Made by a program: the position numbers and the translations under genes. This document shows, piece by piece, positions 58,673 to 64,000 of a stretch of 64,000 bases of DNA. The first letter of the stretch is position 1. The number at the start of each line of letters is the position of its first letter. The notes below the pieces were generated by a model. It had not been told where the DNA came from and made no database searches. It saw nothing but the letters and a program-made list of their open reading frames with translations. The stretch is from Oryza sativa Japonica Group (lineage: Eukaryota; Streptophyta; Magnoliopsida; Poales; Poaceae), in contig NC_089038.1 in the NCBI RefSeq assembly GCF_034140825.1, positions 22,677,501 through 22,741,500 of the forward strand. Direction: 5' to 3'.

Positions 58673-61215
58673 TCATTTGCCCTTGCGCTCAGTGTTGTAG
58701 TCATCAATCAACCTCTCAACATCCTTCCAGAACAGGCCTTCCACGAGAACTCCTTCCTTAGTAAACCTGCACAGGAATACTGTTACTGCAAAAGAAGGGT
58801 AACACTGAAAGGATGCCTTTAAGTTTCCAGGTGAATTAGAACTTTGCGCTGACAGGTTAGATCATGCTCAAGCTTGCACCTTTCTCTTTATGCCATTGAA
58901 TAATGCCTAAAATGTTGACGCTAATGATTTGCAATGTGCAACTAGTAGTATCTGCAAACTAGGTGGTGTCGAACATGGCCTTAATACAGGAAGCATGTTT
59001 GGAGCCGTCATGCACTAGCTATCTTCATGTAATGGTGTAATCCTAACAGCACAATGGAAGCATCAATCGAGTGAGCATTAGCAGAGAGTGTTCACCAAGG
59101 CGCTATGGCTAGTTAGGCAGCAGACTAGCAGCTAGCACATATCAGTGATAAGAGCATAAGGCGAACCTAGCAGAGCCAGGCAGACACCTAGATCGGATAC
59201 ACTGGGAAGGTGGCCTACACCGGAAGGTGCAGCCTTGGCAAACGCATTTTTAGAGCACATGACCGTATAACGAGCATTGCAATCAAATTTAGAATTCTCT
59301 CCTTTAAGAGAACAATAGGTTTAAACCATGCAACTGTAGCTAACTAGAAGAGTGTGCCTTCACTAAGATTAAAGAAGAAATATGTTTCTTGATGACTTCA
59401 TTTAACTCACTGAATTGAGAAGTTCTAATAAATACATACCATTTTGTAACACTCTTAGTGAAATGAACTGGCTTATTGGCGGAAATAGACTGGGGATCTG
59501 CACTGGCTATTGTGATAGTGTACATATCCGAGAATCTTGGTAATTTTGAAGATATAACTAGTCCAGTGCTATTGAAAGAACCCTGGAACAAAGAAAAATA
59601 CAACAGGTTAAATAATGCTGTAAACATTATGGCGACACATGTACCAAACAAGAAAAATCGTAAAAACATCTCCTAATCACATTATGTAGAGTGCAAGACA
59701 AGATGAAGTAAGTGTCTAAACAAAGCACTATTACTAAAAGTAACTGAATAGCCAGGCACATCTGTCAGTGTGTTCATGGTTTAGAAGCAAAATAGTTGTT
59801 CATAATCTGGTAGCTTCATTGCTGGTAAGATGTAACTGACGACACTAGCTGTAACATAACCTGCACAACTACAAAGTTGCTACCTGAGAGGAAAAGTAAT
59901 AGATAAAACATATTTGTACTAAGTAGTATAACATCTAATTTGCAATGAGATGTCCATAACATGAGAATATGAAACAAACCAGAACTTGAAAAATGAAAAC
60001 TACCAGTCTGTACCATATTAGTTTATGGGGCTGCAATGACAAGATATAGTATGATATGGGTCATCAAACTCTTCAGTCAGAAACTCAGAATTTTCAAGAC
60101 CTATATATGATACCCCCTCTATCTACTTTTGATAGGCATATTTTCAAATCTGAAAAATTTACTTTTGATAGGCATATTTCAATCCAACCACATATCCTCT
60201 TAATGACTTTCTCGGATTTAATGTGTGACTCTCCATTCTTTCACAAAAGATTGGCTACATGGGCATCGAGAAATGTAAATATTAATGAATCACTTGTTTA
60301 CGAGGAATAACTAGTAGCTTGTTTAAATGGATGATAAGTAAAATTACTTACCATTGGTCAGTGTGCCAAGATGAAATATGACTATCAAAAGTAAATGGAG
60401 GGAGTACTATGATAGGCATCTTATACTGCTCAATTTTCATATATGTTGATGCGAGATCTACTTCCTAATTGGCTAATTTTGCCCAACCCCCAACCATTTA
60501 TAATAGATGCGCTACAGTAAGATAAAGTGTGTCATTGATATGCACTTTGAATTAAAGAGCATCAAATCCAGATGATAACTCACCGCAGGAGGGTGTGTGA
60601 ACATAATGGCATCCTTTTCCTTGGTATAGCTAAGTATCAACAGCACCACATTCAACACCACATATGTATCGACCGATCAAGTCAAGGATCAACAGAAACA
60701 AACAACAGGTTTCACAATAACTACCAATCAAAACCAAATTCCAGCTAACTGACAACACCCCAAAAGCAGATCTAAATCCAGTTTCATCCGAAACAGAGCG
60801 GAATCACAAAATCAAGGATATAATGCGATGCAGCCGAGGAGGAACTCGCGGTTCTGGGGGAACTTCTTCGGGTAGAACTGCGCGAGGAGAGCGATGGCGA
60901 TCACGGCCGCCCCAATCGCCAGCTTCCAGTTGCCCAGCCGCGTGTCCTCCGCGTAGCCCTTGCTCTTCACGACCTGATCGCACAACAAAAACCACCTCCT
61001 CATCAGCGGCCAAAATCTATCAAACCCAACCGGAGGAGATCGAGAGGGGAGGGGAGAGAGAATGGAGAGGGGGGGGAGGCTAGGGTTTTAGCGCGTGTCG
61101 CTCGTACGTCGGAGATGGTCTCGTCGAGGAGGTGCTTGATGGAGTGGGGGTCGAGGAGGTTGGCCTTCTTCGGGCTCGCCTTCGCCGGCGTGGCCGCCGC
61201 GCCGTCGCTCGCCAT
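58673..61215 (-). CDS. SPCS2: Signal peptidase complex subunit 2 (SPC25)
   Basis: Five exons on the minus strand (61215-61108, 60973-60822, 60665-60584, 59582-59440, 58766-58673) give 192 aa. The N-terminus is cytosolic (KKANLLDPHSIKHLLDETIS, a conserved SPC25 block). Two membrane spans follow (~53-70, WKLAIGAAVIAIALLAQFY; ~80-100, YVVLNVVLLILSY). The C-terminal part is cytosolic, ending GLFWKDVERLIDDYNTERKGK. In the ER membrane SPC25 supports signal peptide cleavage and links the complex to the Sec61 translocon. Intron 2 (60821-60666) is an AT-AC intron with minor-spliceosome signals; the other three are GT-AG. Intron 3 holds a Stowaway. Lengths and motifs match plant homologues, so the gene looks intact. 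Confidence 0.95.
60113..60404. mobile_element. Stowaway-like MITE in SPCS2 intron 3
   Basis: Left end CCCCCTCTATCTACTTTTGA, right end ACTATCAAAAGTAAATGGAGGGAG; TA at 60111-60112 and 60405-60406. ACTTTTGATAGGCATATTT is repeated near the left end. Confidence 0.85.
60666..60821 (-). other. AT-AC (U12-type) intron in SPCS2
   Basis: On the minus strand the intron begins ATATCCTTG and ends GATAC. TCCTTGAC (60681-60688) matches the U12 branch site, with the branch A ~16 nt before the 3' end. Only this junction joins GCIAL to YVVLNV in frame; no GT-AG alternative does. Confidence 0.93.
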
Positions 61216-61720
61216 CGCCGCCGCTCGGAGCTCGTCGAGGAGGGAGGCGGGGTGGGAGAGGGAGAGGGAGACGAGACGATGCGGGCTCAGTGGCCTGTGG
61301 CTGGTGGGACTCGTGGGTATATGCGGGTTGAGTCGATGACGGATGGGGCCGCCCGCAACTGGGGCCCACCTGTCAGCGTCGTGCCAGGGGATGCCCTTCC
61401 TGTTTTGGTAGGTAGGTGGGCCTGCGTTGCCATGTGGATGGTGGGGCGGACCAATGGGAGAGAGGGAAGCGCGTCACTGGACTGCCACGTCAGCGCTGGA
61501 GGAAGACCCGAATTGAGGTCTGGACTGCATATGTCAGCATGACGCATATGAGCATTTTTGCGCAAAATGTGGACGACGGGTTTACTATACCCCCGCCGAC
61601 GGTAAGCCCGCATGGCCGCATGGTCACTACGGTGAATAGTAAAAACGAACAAAATTTATAACACAAATAATTTTCTGTTTTTCTTTTTTTATTTAGCTTT
61701 TTTTTTAGAAAGAGTGGACA
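61216..61720. other. Upstream flank of SPCS2
   Basis: GC-rich promoter side of SPCS2, with a GGGCCCACC-type site near 61361-61373 (site II-like TGGGCC). No gene recognised. Confidence 0.45.
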
Positions 61721-61722
61721 AT

Positions 61723-62022
61723 TTATCTATTACCGTCCACATTTACATTCCTATTCATATTACAAGGAGGATTTAAGAACCAAAGATAACGCCCCTCCTG
61801 TAAAGTAGAAGCAAACTTAGCTAAGTTATGAGCATCAAAATTACAAGCCTGATTTTTATGATGAAACTCTACTTTTACAAAATGCTTCCTTCTTGCCTCA
61901 ATATCATTTAGGACTGCTAAATATTGGCACCTTGGTTTCTCTGAGATGCTCTTAATGACCTCAAAGCAGTCTGAGGCTATACAGACCTTTGGTATATTAC
62001 AGTCCATAGCTATTGCCAAGCC
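61723..62022 (-). mobile_element. 3' end of a LINE: RNase H-like fragment
   Basis: A ~98-aa minus-strand frame has the plant RVT_3/RNase H pattern (CIASDCFEVIKSI, VLNDIEARRKHF, VEFHHKNQACNFDAHNLAKFA, LWFLNPP). In rice this domain closes L1-type LINE ORF2. An A-rich stretch follows on the minus strand (61679-61712), as at a LINE 3' end. Nothing of the reverse transcriptase is present, so the copy is 5'-truncated. A degraded stand-alone RNase H-like gene is the alternative. Confidence 0.7.
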
Positions 62023-62095
62023 TTCTATTTAGCTTGGTAGGGTTATCAGCCACTTACCAGGTGGGAATTCTTAGCTTATCCACATGTTCAAAAAT

Positions 62096-62181
62096 CCATG
62101 GGCCTGTTGCCCTGATCAGTATAATAATACTAGCTCATCCATGGGCCTGTTGCCCTATTCAGTATAATAATACTGTCTCCG
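62096..62181. repeat. 43-bp tandem duplication
   Basis: ATGGGCCTGTTGCCCT and CAGTATAATAATACT occur twice at 43-bp spacing (GGCCTGTTGC at 62101 and 62144). The second copy runs into the Stowaway at 62173. Confidence 0.88.
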
Positions 62182-62403
62182 TAAAAAAAGGTGTAGTTTT
62201 ACATGATTCATATTCAACGTTTGAACATCCATCTTATTTGAAAAAAAATTGATTAGTATTTTTATATTGTTATTAGATGATAAAACATAAGTAGTATTTT
62301 ATATGTAAATATTTTTTTTATTTCTTTCATAAAGTTTTTAAATAAAATGATGGTGAAACGTTGGTCATTTAAATCCACAACTGCACTTAAATTGGGACGG
62401 AGG
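62173..62403. mobile_element. Stowaway MITE
   Basis: TGTCTCCGTAAAAAAAGGTG to TTAAATTGGGACGGAGG, flanked by TA (62171-62172, 62404-62405). Confidence 0.8.
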
Positions 62404-62409
62404 TAATAG

Positions 62410-63018
62410 CTAGTAGTAGATGGCAGCCAATAGCTACAGTACCAACCATACAATTTCTATCTTATATTCATCATCCTAAAATAAACTAACCAAATTTATC
62501 TTGGCGTATCTAGGATTTTCATATGGGTGGTCCAATTTATATATTTTTAAATATCCTAAATATAACAAGATTAAAAGTATAAATTGATCAAATGTGTATC
62601 GTAATATACTAATAATCTTATTTATTTTCATATCTGATTTCTTCGTTTATCACCAAGCTTCATTTGCCAAATGTATCACAACTATGGTAACTTCAATTTT
62701 TGGTAACTTTAAGTATTGAGGGATTAGTCCACTCTCACATTTGACCATCTACATCTGATTAAAAGGTTGTGCCAAATCTTTGTGTTTTTCAGACCGGTAA
62801 TCACTGTATTTGTTTCTCCACAGTTCCTCCCATTTACTCATAGGTGAACATATTTCTTGGAATTACTAGATTCATGCACCCAATAGTTATTTTCTTTTAA
62901 GATCATTTGCCAACATATGCATGCAGCGTTGTCCGTATTCTCTCTTTGTTTTCTCGCAAAAAGAAATATTTTATTAGTTGTTTAAAATATCTGGATGAGA
63001 TCTTAAGTCAATTTAGTA
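62410..63018. other. Intergenic, no gene recognised
   Basis: AT-rich spacer between two Stowaways; short frames only. Confidence 0.45.
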
Positions 63019-63259
63019 CTCCCTCCGTCCCACGGAAAATCAATTCCTATCATATCAAGGTGAAATTAGTGGAGAGTGAGAATGACTAAAATGCCTTTAA
63101 TCATTGAAAAAAGTAGTAATAGTAATAGGTAGGTAAAGGGTATTGAAGATATAAAACTTCTCGATTTACGTGCTAAGAATAGGTAGAATGGTAGAAATTG
63201 GTTTTTTATGGGACAAAATTCAAACTTTAGAAGTTGAGTTTTTTTTGGGACGGAGGGAG
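63019..63259. mobile_element. Stowaway MITE
   Basis: CTCCCTCCGTCCCACGGAAA to TTTTTTTTGGGACGGAGGGAG, flanked by TA (63017-63018, 63260-63261). Confidence 0.92.
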
Positions 63260-63320
63260 TACATAATAAAAATAGCGTACTATTTGCTTACCATTCATTG
63301 TTCTTCAAGATGGGAGTATC

Positions 63321-64000
63321 TGTTAACAACCGAATTTGGTAATCCAAGTATCGAAGTTGGAGATAGATCGAAGCGGTATCTAAGATAGAGATCGTTCCGG
63401 AAACAGAGCGAGAATCAGCTAAAAGTCAGAATCGGCTACAATCAGGATCGGCGGAGTTCGAGTCGGACAAGGTTGGCCAATTGAGCCGATGCCGACAATG
63501 TGGCGCGGCATACATTGTCGGGTTGAGTTAATGTGCTTCATGAGGATTGCCATGCATGGATTGAGTCCTGAGAAGGCAATTGTATCTATTAATTAGGATA
63601 TTTCATGTAATTTCCTTAGAGATATGTTTGGGCAAAAGTCTGCCGCAAAGACTTATGATATCTTAGAGTTTGTTAGAGATAAGAGTCATGTCCGACACGG
63701 ACATATTTTGTAATCTCGGGTATAAATAGACCCCGAGCCCCCATGTAATACAACAACATACGTTCAATACAATCTCGGCGCATCGCCACCCTTTACTTTC
63801 GTTTTGTTTTGACGACTTCTTGCTTTCGGGTTGAGCTGCATCGGTTTCGATCTTCAACTAGAGGTAAAACTTGTTATGGTGGCTTGCATTCTCGGGATTA
63901 GTGCTTTCACCTTTATGATACTCTAATCTTGTGTATGTAATTCGTCGAGTTATCATATATTCTGTATAATCTTTGACAATATCGTTATCTAACCTTCAAT
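63321..64000 (+). mobile_element. Left end of an LTR retrotransposon (LTR, runs off window)
   Basis: The sequence begins TGTTAACAACC at 63321, after a possible 5-bp target site (GTATC), and has the layout of a plant LTR: a long U3, a TATAAATAG core promoter at ~63721, then a transcribed R/U5-like stretch. The LTR end and all internal parts lie beyond the window. Gypsy or Copia cannot be decided here, and age cannot be judged without the second LTR. Confidence 0.7.

Overview
The window is plant nuclear DNA, almost certainly from rice (Oryza) chromosome 4. Genes are intron-rich and use GT-AG splicing. First exons are very GC-rich and later exons are more neutral, as in grasses. The spaces between genes and many introns carry rice-type MITEs: Stowaway with TA target duplications, Tourist/Harbinger with TTA, hAT with 8 bp and Mutator-type with 9 bp. 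From memory, the consecutive trio Alfin-like PHD protein, Shaker channel KOR2 and 23.2 kDa ER small heat shock protein matches the rice order Os04g0444900-Os04g0445100. I could not search a database to confirm this.

Layout from left to right: Alfin-like PHD gene (+, 820-3119); outward Shaker K+ channel KOR2 (-, 3711-8974, 12 exons); ER small HSP (+, 12690-13337); plastid cupin (-, 14903-15451); PMEI-domain secreted protein (+, 16829-17407); SPC24/MUN kinetochore gene (+, 18580-20746); tRNA-Ala(CGC) (21524-21596); ASIL-like trihelix factor (+, 24445-25698); a four-superfamily transposon cluster (26.6-28.3 kb); plastid KAS I-type ketoacyl-ACP synthase (-, 28800-32690, 7 exons); LSM1 (+, 35534-38407); an unknown 128-aa protein (-, 41668-42054); a long repeat-rich gap; a LURP-one-related gene (+, 48156-50250); a P-type PPR gene (-, 52035-53786); OEP21 (+, 55501-57715); signal peptidase subunit SPCS2/SPC25 (-, 58673-61215); then LINE debris, Stowaways and the left end of an LTR retrotransposon running off the window.

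This is not an operon-like system. It is an ordinary gene-dense euchromatic stretch of unrelated housekeeping genes: chromatin reading, K+ transport, ER and plastid functions, mRNA decay, organelle RNA, protein secretion and chromosome segregation. The most notable signals are in RNA processing. Two genes carry sequence-perfect candidates for minor (U12) spliceosome introns: an AT-AC intron in SPCS2 and a GTATCC-AG intron in SPC24. SPC24 also lacks a recognisable GT donor after exon 2. A Stowaway MITE sits 8 nt inside a KOR2 intron, next to the 5' splice site. I saw no convincing undescribed multi-gene system.
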